Shown: positions 53,122 to 62,279 of the stretch, one piece after another
How positions within the stretch are numbered: the stretch's first letter is position 1
Layout: each line of letters begins with the position of its first letter
DNA from: Paenibacillus sp. FSL M7-0420
GTDB taxonomy: Bacteria; Bacillota; Bacilli; Paenibacillales; Paenibacillaceae
Reading direction: 5' to 3'
Assembly: GCF_038002345.1 (NCBI RefSeq)
Contig: NZ_JBBOCJ010000001.1
Coordinates: forward strand, 4,526,001-4,590,000
DNA length: 64,000 nt
Position numbers and translations under genes: made by a program
The notes under the pieces: model-generated
What the model was told of the DNA's origin: nothing
What the model saw: the letters and a program-made list of their open reading frames with translations, nothing else
Database searches by the model: none

Positions 53122-53877
53122 CTACTGCGCAATCTGCTCGCGGATGTTCGCGAGAATCTTCTTCTCCAGCCTCGACACCTGCACCTGCGAGATGCCGAGG
53201 CGGCTGGCGACTTCCGACTGGGTCTGATCACGGTAATAGCGCAGATACACGATCAGACGCTCGCGCTCGGTTAGCGCACCGATGGCCTCGTTCAAGGCCA
53301 GCTTGTCGAACCAGCGCTCCTGCGACTCGTCGGCGATCTGGTCGATCAGCGTGATCGGATCGCCGTCGTTCTCGAAGACGGTCTCGTGGATCGAAGTCGG
53401 CGGCTTGTTGGCTTCCTGGGCGAAGACGATTTCTTCGGGCGTGACGCCCAGCGCTTCGGCCACTTCACCGATGGTCGGGAGGCGGTCGAGCGTTTTGGAC
53501 ATCTCATCCTTCATCTTGCGCACCTTGTTGGCCATCTCCTTCAGCGAGCGGCTGACCTTGAGTGTGCCGTCATCGCGGAGGAACCGCTGGATCTCGCCGA
53601 TAATCATCGGCACGGCATAGGTGGAGAACTTGACCTCATAGCTGAGGTCGAATTTATCAACGGACTTCAGCAGTCCGATACAGCCGATCTGGAACAAATC
53701 ATCCGGTTCATATCCGCGGTTCATAAACCGCTGCACCACCGACCAGACGAGGCGGATATTGCAGTTGACCAGCGTGTCGCGGGCCGTATGGTCCCCGGCT
53801 TGACTGAGCGCGATTAGACGTTTGACCTCCGCATCGTCCAAATAGGTCGGCGGAGCTTTTTTTGCTTCTGCATCCAT
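53122..53877 (-). CDS. sigF: Forespore sigma factor SigF
   Basis: 251 residues of a sporulation sigma factor: region 2 (NCNIRLVWSVVQRFMNRGYEPDDLFQIGCIGLLKSVDKFDLSYEVKFSTYAVPMIIGEIQRFLRDD), region 3 (VSRSLKEMANKVRKMKDEMSKTL) and region 4 (LTERERLIVYLRYYRDQTQSEVASRLGISQVQVSRLEKKIL). It directs early forespore transcription and is held in check by SpoIIAB. It is the last gene of the spoIIA operon, 11 nt after spoIIAB. Confidence 0.98.
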   Translation of the reverse strand: MDAEAKKAPPTYLDDAEVKRLIALSQAGDHTARDTLVNCNIRLVWSVVQRFMNRGYEPDDLFQIGCIGLLKSVDKFDLSYEVKFSTYAVPMIIGEIQRFLRDDGTLKVSRSLKEMANKVRKMKDEMSKTLDRLPTIGEVAEALGVTPEEIVFAQEANKPPTSIHETVFENDGDPITLIDQIADESQERWFDKLALNEAIGALTERERLIVYLRYYRDQTQSEVASRLGISQVQVSRLEKKILANIREQIAQ

Positions 53878-53888
53878 GGCTCCAACCC

Positions 53889-54344
53889 CTAATTGTATAA
53901 AGCTTTTTTCGAGACGATGGTTTTCTTCATCGAGATTGAGGTTCCGCGTCCCGGTTCGCTGATAACCTCGAATTCATCCATGAAATTCTCCATAATGGTG
54001 AAGCCCATACCTGACCGCTCCAGCTCCGGCTTCGAGGTATACAGCGGCTGCTGGGCCAGCTCCAGATCCTCAATGCCCCGGCCCTTATCCTCAATCGTCA
54101 GGTGCACGGTCTCATTCTCAAGCGAAGCGGATATGCTGACAACGCCTGCGGGATCACTGTCATAACCGTGAATAATACAATTGGTGACGGCCTCCGAGAC
54201 GACCGTCTTCAGGTCATTCAGCTCCTCCATCGTCGGGTCGAGCCGGGAGACAAAGGCAGCCACTACCACACGTGCAAACGATTCATTCTCCGACAGCGCG
54301 GCAAACTGGACACTCATGAAGTTACGAGCTTCGCTACTAGTCAT
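53889..54344 (-). CDS. spoIIAB: Anti-sigma F factor SpoIIAB
   Basis: 151 residues of a GHKL-type serine kinase and anti-sigma factor. Bergerat-fold motifs are [31 protein letters not shown] and [19 protein letters not shown]. It binds SigF and phosphorylates SpoIIAA. Its start overlaps the spoIIAA stop by 4 nt. Confidence 0.98.
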   Translation of the reverse strand: MTSSEARNFMSVQFAALSENESFARVVVAAFVSRLDPTMEELNDLKTVVSEAVTNCIIHGYDSDPAGVVSISASLENETVHLTIEDKGRGIEDLELAQQPLYTSKPELERSGMGFTIMENFMDEFEVISEPGRGTSISMKKTIVSKKALYN

Positions 54345-54694
54345 AACGCGACCTCCAAATCCGAGAGTGCAGCGCTCTCGTCGTCATATAGGGGCATGAT
54401 TTTGAACAGGCCCGACATTTCCAGCAGGCGCTTCACAGGCGCTGTGGCATCGCAGACTGCCATTTTGCCGCCCTTACTGCGGATCAGCTTGTACCGCCCC
54501 AGAATCACTCCGAGACCCGAGCTGTCCATGAACTGCAGCTCCTTCAGACTCAGGATCAGATGCTCCACCTGGCCCCGCATAATCGCTTCATCCATATCCA
54601 TACGTACATAATCGGCTGCGTGATGGTCCAGTTCCCCGGACAACCGGACAATCAGCACACCCCGGTGATGCTCCATCTCCACATGAGAATTCAT
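54341..54694 (-). CDS. spoIIAA: Anti-sigma F factor antagonist SpoIIAA
   Basis: 117 residues with a STAS domain ([26 protein letters not shown] and [24 protein letters not shown]); the phosphorylated serine is in MDSSGLG. It frees SigF from SpoIIAB. The start at 54694 ([12 protein letters not shown]) has GAGGAG upstream; the frame is open further but unsupported. First gene of spoIIA, expected under Spo0A/SigH control. Confidence 0.97.
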   Translation of the reverse strand: MNSHVEMEHHRGVLIVRLSGELDHHAADYVRMDMDEAIMRGQVEHLILSLKELQFMDSSGLGVILGRYKLIRSKGGKMAVCDATAPVKRLLEMSGLFKIMPLYDDESAALSDLEVAL

Positions 54695-54866
54695 ACTTGC
54701 CACTCTCCTCTTCGTTGCTTGGACAACCGCCCTGTAACTATTTCTTTCCCCTACAAGGACAAGGTTTCTACACCGCAATTGAGGATTCCTGCCTCACGAC
54801 AAAACTAGAAGAAAACCCCTAAGAACTTACACAAAGCCCCTGGTTCAATCTACAAAATGCAAGAAA

Positions 54867-56075
54867 TTAATCATTCGTAAACATAGCGCCTGTTGCCCGC
54901 TTGAACAGCTTCCACCAGCCCGCCTTGGCTACCGTTTCGCCTGCCTTCAGCTCATATTCCTTCAGGACAGCGGTTCCCTGGTAGACCACCAGCTTGCCGA
55001 CCGTCTGGCCTTCGGCCACCGGAGCCTTCACCTGCTCATTCAGCACCAGCTCATGGCGGATACCCTCCTGGGTTACTCCTTTGCGGAGCAGGACACTATA
55101 GTCTTCCTTCGCCACCAGCGGGAGCTGCGACTTCACGCCCTTCTCAATCCTCACCGTGCCGATGGTGTCGCCTTCTTTGTGAATCATATGCAATTTATAT
55201 TGGGAAAAGAGGTAGTCGAACATCGCCGAGACCTCGCTGTTGCGGGTCTTGGTGTTCGGCTCGCCCAGCACCACCGCTACAGCGCGCAGGCCGTCTCTGG
55301 CCGCCGTTGCCGACAGGCAGAACTTCGCTTCGGACGTATATCCCGTCTTCAGCCCGTCAGCCCCCGTGTAGAACCGCACCAGCTTGTTGGTGTTGACCAG
55401 CCAGAACGGCTTGGTGGAATCCTTGCGCAGGTAATCCTGATACGAGCCGGTGTATTTGATAATCTGCTCATGCTTCAGCAGCTCCCGGCTGATGACGGCA
55501 ATATCATGCGCGGAGGAATAATGATTCGCAGCCGGCAGGCCGTTGCAGTTGGCGAAATGAGTATCCTTCAGGCCCAGGTCCTGCGCCTTCTGGTTCATGA
55601 GATCGACGAAGGCGCTCTCCGAGCCTGCGATTTTCTCCGCCATAGCTACGGAAGCATCATTGCCGGAGGCCATTGCGATGCCCTTCAGCATATCGTCAAC
55701 CGTCATTTCTTCACCCGGCTCCAGAAAAATCTGCGAACCGCCCATCGATGCCGCATACTCGCTGGTCCGCACCTTGTCGGTCAGCTGCAGTTTGCCCTCG
55801 TCCAGCGCCTCCACCGTCAGCAGCATGGTCATAATCTTGGTAATACTGGCCGGCGGAAGTTTATCATGGCTGTTCTTCTCATAGATGACCGTGCCCGTGC
55901 TGGCATCCATAAGAATGGCAGAACGCGCCCCTGGCGCAAGCGTAGCAGCCGCCCCTCCGGCATTGCCGGAATTTGCGGTGCCTTTGGCTTTTTCCTCCGC
56001 CCAGGCTCCGGTAGCGCCTCCCAGAACCGATACAGTAATGCATAACGCAAGCGTAACATAACGAATTTTCCTCAC
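54867..56075 (-). CDS. dacF: D-alanyl-D-alanine carboxypeptidase DacF
   Basis: About 402 residues with a signal peptide, then an S11 peptidase domain: SITK (in LPPASITKIMTMLL), SGNDASVAMAE and KTGYTSEAKFCLS (the KTG box). A C-terminal beta-domain (KGVKSQLPLVAKEDYSVLL) completes the PBP5-type layout. The GTG at 56075 has GGAGGGG 7 nt upstream; an ATG 10 codons earlier has none. It precedes spoIIAA with 172 nt between them, as in Bacillus. It modifies spore peptidoglycan in the forespore. Confidence 0.93.
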   Translation of the reverse strand: MRKIRYVTLALCITVSVLGGATGAWAEEKAKGTANSGNAGGAAATLAPGARSAILMDASTGTVIYEKNSHDKLPPASITKIMTMLLTVEALDEGKLQLTDKVRTSEYAASMGGSQIFLEPGEEMTVDDMLKGIAMASGNDASVAMAEKIAGSESAFVDLMNQKAQDLGLKDTHFANCNGLPAANHYSSAHDIAVISRELLKHEQIIKYTGSYQDYLRKDSTKPFWLVNTNKLVRFYTGADGLKTGYTSEAKFCLSATAARDGLRAVAVVLGEPNTKTRNSEVSAMFDYLFSQYKLHMIHKEGDTIGTVRIEKGVKSQLPLVAKEDYSVLLRKGVTQEGIRHELVLNEQVKAPVAEGQTVGKLVVYQGTAVLKEYELKAGETVAKAGWWKLFKRATGAMFTND

Positions 56076-56165
56076 AATGGTTCCCCTCCTGAACTTAACC
56101 TTCATTTCACAGGTACTGTGTTCCAGTTTCGTCAGAATCGCAGGAAATTATTCCATTTCACGCAC

Positions 56166-56215
56166 AAAAAAAAGGCCTTCCCCCGGTATCTTCACAGATA
56201 CTTGAGAAAGCCCCT
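56166..56215 (-). terminator. Terminator after the exosporium-like gene
   Basis: On the minus strand GTATC and GATAC with an outer GGGCTTTC/GGGGAAGGCC stem, partly mismatched, are followed by TTTTTTTT. Confidence 0.7.
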
Positions 56216-56236
56216 TTCCGGTACTGCTATGATAAC

Positions 56237-56662
56237 CTAGCCGCCGATAGCCAAAGCGCTGAAAATTACAGGTCCCACCACTGTAGCAACGGAGCCGACA
56301 TCCTGGTTCTCTACAATCAGCTGATAGTTCTGGACCCCGGCCGGAACGTTGACATCTACCATATGCAGCGAAATAATACCGTCGTCATTGAAATTCTCCT
56401 CCAGCTCTGTCCGAGCGTAGAAGATTTCTGTACCTGCCCGCCAGATGCGGACCAGCACATTGGGCGTATCCAGCGTAACATCCACGCCGATGGTAGCTTT
56501 CAGTTCAACCTTATTGGGAAAATGTCCTGGAACTGCGGGATCGATATAAACCGATGTTCCTGCAATCTGTATACCTGCCGGAGAAATGGGAACAGGTATG
56601 GAGACCCCGTTAGTAATAGGTGTAACTACGGATGCGTTATAATCCAACAGTGTTTTGGCCAC
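56237..56662 (-). CDS. Putative exosporium protein C-like spore surface protein
   Basis: 141 residues, no signal peptide, mostly beta. The pattern KTLLDYNASVVTPI, PISPAGIQIAG, KVELKATIGVDVTLDTPNVLVRIWRAGTEIFYARTELEENF and HMVDVNVPAGVQNYQLIVENQD...VGPVIFSALAIGG resembles, from memory, the exosporium protein C family of Bacillus cereus. A spore-coat or exosporium role is therefore likely but unproven. It stands alone between dacF and the acyltransferase gene. Confidence 0.55.
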   Translation of the reverse strand: MAKTLLDYNASVVTPITNGVSIPVPISPAGIQIAGTSVYIDPAVPGHFPNKVELKATIGVDVTLDTPNVLVRIWRAGTEIFYARTELEENFNDDGIISLHMVDVNVPAGVQNYQLIVENQDVGSVATVVGPVIFSALAIGG

Positions 56663-56752
56663 GCATGATCACTCCTTTTCATATTCTACTAAAGTATATG
56701 AAAGATATGAAAAAGAGCTTGTGCATTTCTATCACTAGTATCACCTATTTAT

Positions 56753-57763
56753 CTAGCGTGCGTTGCTATAATTCACTGCTGGACGGCTCCCGCCCTTATG
56801 CCCGAGATACAGCCTCGACAGTAGAGGAGAACGCACCGCCCAAGTGGCGGCCAGCAGCGGCACCCCCACTCCGATCAGCGTAAAGGGCAACAGCCCGTAA
56901 TCCGTCCCGAGGAGATATTTGAGCCCGTAATTCAAAGGCAAATGCAGGTACATAATCGCAATGGAATTGCGTCCCAGACTGCCCATCCAGTCCAGCGGAA
57001 CAAGCTTCGAGAGACGGTACACAGCGGCGCAGATAGTCAATGAGATGAGCATCGGCACGGCCAGATCGAGCAGCAGTGAAGTATACTCCTTGTATTTCAT
57101 ATTCAGGCTGTATTGAAGGACTCCCGTCCGCTCCAGCAGCAGCACAAGAGCACATAACGGAAGCAGCACCGGCAGCGCCGAATAGCGGCGGATTAGCGCA
57201 GGGATGGCCTGTTTGCCGTAGAATCCGATCGCATAATAAGTAATGGCGAGCAAGGACACATCTGCATTCCAGGGAAGGTTGAAGTTCTTGAGCGAAGTCA
57301 GGGAGATGAGATGTGACAGGAGGTAAGCAGAAGCGATCAGGAGAAATTGCGTGCGGCGGGAATAACGGACAATGTATCCGAAGAGCAGTTGAGTGAACAG
57401 CAGGCAGGTGATGAACCAGAACACCCCGTAAGGACCCGTGAGTGACAGTCCCCCGTAGAGCAGTCTCGCTATATTCTCGGCGAACCCTTTTACATTGAAG
57501 TTGAACAGCAGCAGCACTGCCGCAATCAGGAGTCCGTAGGCAAAATAGGGAGTCATCAGCCCCTTGGTCCGTTTGGCCGCCCAGCCCAAATACCGTCCGG
57601 GTTCAACCGGCTTAAATACAAGTCCGCTAAGCATAAAGAACAAAGGCATCCGGAACCAGGACAGATAATGATTCGCTGCCGCATCGCCGGAGTGGCCCAT
57701 TACTACAAAAATAATACTGAATCCCTTGGCGGCATCAATCCATAATTGTCGTGGTTTGTTCAC
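56753..57763 (-). CDS. Acyltransferase 3 family membrane protein
   Basis: 336 residues with about ten membrane helices; the N-terminus has the family signature QLWIDAAKGFSIIFVVMGHSGDAAANHYLSWFRMPLFFMLSGLVF, with the conserved His and Arg. Such enzymes move acetyl or other acyl groups onto cell-surface polysaccharides. The substrate is unknown. Array 3 lies upstream. Confidence 0.87.
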   Translation of the reverse strand: MNKPRQLWIDAAKGFSIIFVVMGHSGDAAANHYLSWFRMPLFFMLSGLVFKPVEPGRYLGWAAKRTKGLMTPYFAYGLLIAAVLLLFNFNVKGFAENIARLLYGGLSLTGPYGVFWFITCLLFTQLLFGYIVRYSRRTQFLLIASAYLLSHLISLTSLKNFNLPWNADVSLLAITYYAIGFYGKQAIPALIRRYSALPVLLPLCALVLLLERTGVLQYSLNMKYKEYTSLLLDLAVPMLISLTICAAVYRLSKLVPLDWMGSLGRNSIAIMYLHLPLNYGLKYLLGTDYGLLPFTLIGVGVPLLAATWAVRSPLLSRLYLGHKGGSRPAVNYSNAR

Positions 57764-58041
57764 GTCTTCCTCCCATCTCCTCCCAAATCAGTTTTAATTT
57801 AAAGTAATTATAAAAGGGTTTGTTTTTATTTTCAAATTTCGATGAAATATTTCAGTGTTATTTCTGAAAGAATATTCACTTAACAACGGAACAAACTCTG
57901 TAAAAATAAGTCATTCTGCCTAGACGGGAGACATTGTCCCATCCGGGTAATAAATAGGGCTAAAGTCCGGCTGTGTTGCCGGTGACGTAGCGGGCAGGAA
58001 AAGCGTCTGGTATGGTGCGGGGAAGCAGGAGGCGGGATGCG

Positions 58042-58620
58042 GAATGTGGTCGGTTTTCCGATTACATTTGGACCACACGCCTCCGCAGCGCCGAATGTGA
58101 TCGGTTTTCCGATTACATTTGGAACGCGCTCCTCCGCAGCGCCGAATGTGGTCGGTTTTCCGATTACATTTGGACCACGCGCCTCCGCAGCGCCGAATGT
58201 GATCGGTTTTCCGATTACATTTGGACCACACGCCTCCGCAGCTCCGAATGTGATCGGTTTTCCGATTACATTTGGACCACGCGCCTCCGCAGCTCCGAAT
58301 GTGATCGGTTTTCCGACTACATTTGGGCCACGCGCCTCCGCAGCGCCGATTGTGATCGGTTTTCCGATTACATTTGGACTACGTGCCTCCGCAGCGCCGA
58401 ATGTGATCGGTTTTCCGATTACATTGGACCGCGCGCCTCCGCAGCGCCGAATGTGATCGGTTTTCCGATTACATTTGGACCACACGCCTGTGTGTGTGCA
58501 TATTGTATGCTGTTTTCGGCATACATTCGGCCCACGGGCCTCCGTGCGAGAACAATGTATGCTGTTTTCCGCATACATTTGCTCCACGGGCCTGCGTGTG
58601 AGCCTATTGTATGCTGTTTT
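58042..58620. repeat. Tandem array 3, 51-bp period, with a switched stem in its tail
   Basis: Nine main units start at 58042, 58093, 58144, 58195, 58246, 58297, 58348, 58399 and 58449 (one is 50 bp, by a single-base loss, so no frame is maintained). Each carries AATGTGATCGG-TTTT-CCGATTACATT, an 11-bp stem with one G-T pair. They are followed by three 52-bp units in which both arms change to AATGTATGC/GCATACATT-type. The unit is related to array 2 (shared ATTACATTTGG-CCAC-CGCC). The bounding gap 57764-58041 holds the promoter region of the acyltransferase gene and nothing else I can see. Confidence 0.95.
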
Positions 58621-58637
58621 CCGCATCCAGCAATAGC

Positions 58638-58666
58638 AAAGGGCCACCCGCTGCCGGATGGCCCCT
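58638..58666 (-). terminator. Terminator after the oligopeptide ATPase gene
   Basis: On the minus strand GGGGCCATCC and GGGTGGCCC form a stem, followed by TTTGCTATT. It begins about 20 nt past the stop. Confidence 0.7.
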
Positions 58667-58685
58667 CCTCACACTGCACATATGC

Positions 58686-59648
58686 TTAATACAAATGACA
58701 GGCCGTCTGATGGCCTGAATCCAGCTCCCGCAGCACCGGCGCTTCCGACTTGCAGCGGTCCATCGCATGCGGACAGCGGGGGTGGAAGGCACAGCCTGTG
58801 GGCGGAGTCTCAGGGTTCGGAACATCCCCGGTCAGGACGATGCGCTGCTTCTTCAGGCCCGGATTCGGCACCGGAACGGCAGACATCAGCGCCTGCGTAT
58901 ACGGATGCAGCGGCTTCGCGAAGAGTGCCTTCGTCGGCGCCAGCTCGACAATCCGCCCCAGGTACATGACGGCCACCCGGTCGCTGATGAACTTCACGAC
59001 TGACAGGTCATGCGAGATGAACATATAGGTAAGACCGTATTGCTCTTGCAGATCCTGCATCAGATTCAGCACCTGGGCCTGGATGGAGACATCCAGTGCC
59101 GATACCGGCTCATCGCAGACAATGAACTTCGGATTCAGCGCAAGCGCGCGGGCAATACCGATCCGCTGCCGCTGGCCGCCGGAGAATTCATGGGGAAAAC
59201 GGTGAGCCTGATAGGGGGACAGGCCCACCACCTCCATCAGCTGCTCAACCCGGCTCTTCAGCTCTCCGGCGGGAGCTGATCCGTGGGTACGGAGCGGCTC
59301 CTCCAGAATGCGCTGGACGGTCCAGCGGGGGTCGAGCGAAGCGTAAGGGTCCTGGAACACCATTTGCATATCGGTACGGAACCTGCGGAGCTGCTCGGTA
59401 TTCAGGCTGCGCACATCGGTGCCGCCGAACATAATCTCGCCTTCTGTCGGCTCAATCAGCCGCAGAATGGCCCGTCCGGTGGTCGACTTCCCGCAGCCGG
59501 ATTCTCCGACCACAGCCAGCGTCTCTCCCTGCTCAACGGATAAGGTTATGCCGTCAACGGCTTTGACTGCACCTACCTGCTTAGAGAAGAAGCCCCGGCG
59601 GATCGGATAATGCTTCTTCAGATTGCGGACTTCCAGTAATGTGGTCAT
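58686..59648 (-). CDS. Oligopeptide/dipeptide ABC transporter ATP-binding protein (OppF/DppF type)
   Basis: About 320 residues. Walker A is [12 protein letters not shown], the signature [15 protein letters not shown], Walker [17 protein letters not shown], with the oligopeptide-transporter C-terminal region ending [28 protein letters not shown] (iron-sulfur-type Cys pattern). The start at 59648 overlaps the upstream ATPase gene by 4 nt and has GGAGGG 6 nt before it. It powers peptide uptake with its partner. Confidence 0.94.
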   Translation of the reverse strand: MTTLLEVRNLKKHYPIRRGFFSKQVGAVKAVDGITLSVEQGETLAVVGESGCGKSTTGRAILRLIEPTEGEIMFGGTDVRSLNTEQLRRFRTDMQMVFQDPYASLDPRWTVQRILEEPLRTHGSAPAGELKSRVEQLMEVVGLSPYQAHRFPHEFSGGQRQRIGIARALALNPKFIVCDEPVSALDVSIQAQVLNLMQDLQEQYGLTYMFISHDLSVVKFISDRVAVMYLGRIVELAPTKALFAKPLHPYTQALMSAVPVPNPGLKKQRIVLTGDVPNPETPPTGCAFHPRCPHAMDRCKSEAPVLRELDSGHQTACHLY

Positions 59649-60622
59649 AGTACTCCCTCCTGCTGCAGGATACAGCGGCATGTGTGGCCCGGCTGTACCT
59701 CAAGCAGCTCCGGGAGCTGCTCCCGGCAGCGGTCCACCGCTACAGGACAGCGCGACGCGAACCGGCAGCCGGGCGGCAGATTGGCCGGATTCGGCACCTG
59801 GCCCGGAATCGAGCTGAGGCGGTCCTCATCCCCCGCCAGCTGGGGCAGGGAAGCCAGCAGCCCTTGAGTATAGGGATGCAGCGGCTGGCTATACAGGGTA
59901 GCCACATCCGTCTCCTCGACGATCTGACCCGCGTACATGATGACGACCCGGTCGCACATCTCGGCGACGACCCCCAGATCATGCGTGATCATCAGGATTG
60001 ACATCCCCTCGTTCTTTTGCAAATCCCGCATCAGATCAAGGATCTGTGCCTGAATCGTCACATCCAGCGCTGTCGTCGGCTCATCGGCAATGAGCAATTG
60101 GGGGTTACAGACCATCGCCATCGCAATCATCACCCGCTGCCGCATCCCGCCGGAGAGCTGATGGGCATACTGCTGGGCAATCTTTTCCGGCCGGGGAATC
60201 CCTACCTTGCGCAGCATCTCCACCGCCCGCTCAGCCGCCTCCTTCTTGCTCAGCTTCAGATGGTAACGGGCGGATTCGGAGATCTGGCGGCCGATCTTGA
60301 ACACCGGATTCAGCGAGGTCATCGGCTCCTGAAAAATCATCGCAATCCGGTTCCCCCGGATGCTCCGTACCTCATTCATAGACATCTCCAGCATATCCTT
60401 GCCCTCGAAGCGGATCTGGCCGGAAGCAATCCGGCTGATGCGCTTCGGCAGCAGCTGCATGATGGAGAGTGAGGTGATGCTCTTGCCGCAGCCGGATTCA
60501 CCGACAATGCCCAGCGTCTCTCCCTTGCGCACTGACAGACTGATGCCGTCCACCGCACGGATCGTACCCGCCGCTGTCTGAAACTCGGTGCATAGCCCTG
60601 ATACTTCCAGCAGTTCTGTCAT
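59645..60622 (-). CDS. Oligopeptide/dipeptide ABC transporter ATP-binding protein (OppD/DppD type)
   Basis: 325 residues. Walker A is [15 protein letters not shown], the signature [15 protein letters not shown], Walker [17 protein letters not shown], and the C-terminal part is [22 protein letters not shown]. It precedes its partner ATPase in the same operon. The permease subunits (B and C) are not in this window. Confidence 0.94.
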   Translation of the reverse strand: MTELLEVSGLCTEFQTAAGTIRAVDGISLSVRKGETLGIVGESGCGKSITSLSIMQLLPKRISRIASGQIRFEGKDMLEMSMNEVRSIRGNRIAMIFQEPMTSLNPVFKIGRQISESARYHLKLSKKEAAERAVEMLRKVGIPRPEKIAQQYAHQLSGGMRQRVMIAMAMVCNPQLLIADEPTTALDVTIQAQILDLMRDLQKNEGMSILMITHDLGVVAEMCDRVVIMYAGQIVEETDVATLYSQPLHPYTQGLLASLPQLAGDEDRLSSIPGQVPNPANLPPGCRFASRCPVAVDRCREQLPELLEVQPGHTCRCILQQEGVL

Positions 60623-60663
60623 GATTGCCCCTCCTTAAATATCCCTGCACAAATTAAAACTTG

Positions 60664-60852
60664 AAGCTTCGTCGTCACTGCGGTGAACATTTGGACTTCC
60701 GGCCGCTGCCCATCCCCAGATTTCTTGATTCAATCCGCTGTTCGCGGGTGAAATCCGGTGACAAAGGCGGTCGCTACCGCTCCTTCAGTTCCAAATTTCC
60801 CCTCCGCTACTTTTGCTTTTTGTTTATTTCTTTAGTACCTCTTATATAAATC
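60664..60852. other. Intergenic region with several short hairpins
   Basis: A GC-rich stretch between the deacylase and OppD-type genes contains GCGGT-CGCT-ACCGC, CCGC-TGTTC-GCGG and TCAC-TGCG-GTGA. I see no gene here. I have an impression that similar segments recur in Paenibacillus genomes, which would make it a dispersed repeat; that is recall only. Confidence 0.45.
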
Positions 60853-60870
60853 GGTTCCCTTGTTGTGTAA

Positions 60871-62154
60871 TTAGCTCTCTTTATCCTCTACGCCCAGATA
60901 TTTCAGCGCCGTCAAGGCATACACCTTCGCACACTGGATAATTTGCCAGACAGGAGCCTTCTCGTTGAAATTATGAATGGTGGACAGCTCGGCCGGGCCG
61001 TATTGCAGAACGGGAATGTTATGCGTCCGGAAATGGCGCGCATCGCTGGAGGCCCATTGCAGCACACCATAGGCTTCTTCCCCGCTTACCTCACAGATAC
61101 TCTCAACCAGGTCCTTGACCACCGGCTCCTCATTGGAGGTCCAGTTGGCATTACCCTGGAAGCCGAAGCCCTTGACCTCGGATTCAATGCCGGCTTCAAG
61201 CAGCAGGGAGCGGGCACGGTCCAGCACATCCCGATAGTCTACCCCGAACGGTACACGGGAATCGACCTGAATGGTGCAGCGGTCCGCCACTACGTTCACC
61301 TTGGTTCCGCCCTGAATCGTTCCGATGTTGACCGTCACATGGTCGAATACCTGATAGGCGAGGGAATCTTCTTCTTCGCTGCCCTTCACGTAATCCTGCG
61401 AGATGCGAATAATCTCCTTAACTTCCTCGGGAATGTCCACTTTGATATCCCATAGCCGCTGTAAGGCTTCAATCCCTTTGGCGGCCTTCACAATGGCGCT
61501 GTCTCCAACCACAGGCGACAAGCTGCCGTGACCTGGTGTACCTTCCACGGTGAATTCGAACCAGCAGCTGCCCTTTTGCCCGATGGTCGGGTTCAGCGGG
61601 CCGGAAGGCTCGGCAATCACAGCAGCGGTTCCGGTAATCAGGCCGCGCTCCAGCACCCAGGGAACCCCGAGATGACCGCCGGTCTCTTCATCGGGCACTA
61701 TCAGCAGGGAGAGATCCCCTTTTAGCGGAACGCCCAGCTTCGACAGCAGTGCAGTGACGTAGATTAACCCGGCCAGGCCCGCTTTCATATCCGAAGCGCC
61801 TCTGCCCAGCAGATAGCCGTCCACAATATCGCCGCAGAACGGATCGAAATCCCAGCGCGAGCGGTCTCCCGCCGGAACGACATCGGTATGTCCGCAGTAA
61901 ATCAGCTTTTTGCCGGTGCGCTCCTCCGCGCCTGCGCCCAGTGTGGACACCAGATTGAACATGGTTTCGGTGGCCGGATAGATCGCGGTATCGATACCGG
62001 CTTCTTTCAGATAACCAATAATATAAGCGCTGATCTCCCGTGAATCGCCCGGCGGATTCTCCGAAGGGTAACGGATCAGCTGAGAGCAGAGCGCAAGCAG
62101 TTCCTCCTGCCCGGCATCAATGGCCTCCAGCACCTTGCTTTTCCAGTCTGTCAT
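60871..62154 (-). CDS. M20 family ArgE/DapE-type deacylase
   Basis: 427 residues of a two-domain, zinc-dependent M20 peptidase/deacylase. The metal motifs are YCGHTDVVPAGD, LLGRGASDMKAGLAGL and VPDEETGGHLG; a lid domain follows (about 190-310). It could deacylate N-acetyl amino acids or cleave small peptides taken up by the neighbouring ABC transporter. It sits between the binding protein gene and the ATPase genes, in the same direction. Confidence 0.9.
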   Translation of the reverse strand: MTDWKSKVLEAIDAGQEELLALCSQLIRYPSENPPGDSREISAYIIGYLKEAGIDTAIYPATETMFNLVSTLGAGAEERTGKKLIYCGHTDVVPAGDRSRWDFDPFCGDIVDGYLLGRGASDMKAGLAGLIYVTALLSKLGVPLKGDLSLLIVPDEETGGHLGVPWVLERGLITGTAAVIAEPSGPLNPTIGQKGSCWFEFTVEGTPGHGSLSPVVGDSAIVKAAKGIEALQRLWDIKVDIPEEVKEIIRISQDYVKGSEEEDSLAYQVFDHVTVNIGTIQGGTKVNVVADRCTIQVDSRVPFGVDYRDVLDRARSLLLEAGIESEVKGFGFQGNANWTSNEEPVVKDLVESICEVSGEEAYGVLQWASSDARHFRTHNIPVLQYGPAELSTIHNFNEKAPVWQIIQCAKVYALTALKYLGVEDKES

Positions 62155-62230
62155 GGGTTACGAATTCTCCTTTGTGTTCCAGGCTGCACGCCTTGCGGCT
62201 GGCAGGAGGAACTGTGAATTTGTGACAAAG

Positions 62231-62272
62231 AAGAGGGACAAGGCCTAAGGCCTGCCCGCTCTCTTTTAGCCA
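62231..62272 (-). terminator. Imperfect hairpin between the binding protein and deacylase genes
   Basis: On the minus strand GAGCGGGCAGGCC and GGCCTTGTCCCTC pair with mismatches and TTCTTTG follows. It may lower expression of the deacylase and ATPase genes relative to the binding protein. Confidence 0.5.
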
Positions 62273-62279
62273 AACCTGC

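Noticed and set aside
57880..58689. Repetitive open frames through array 3 on both strands
   Set aside because: They follow from the 51-bp period; a single-base loss in one unit shifts the frame, and no start signal is present.
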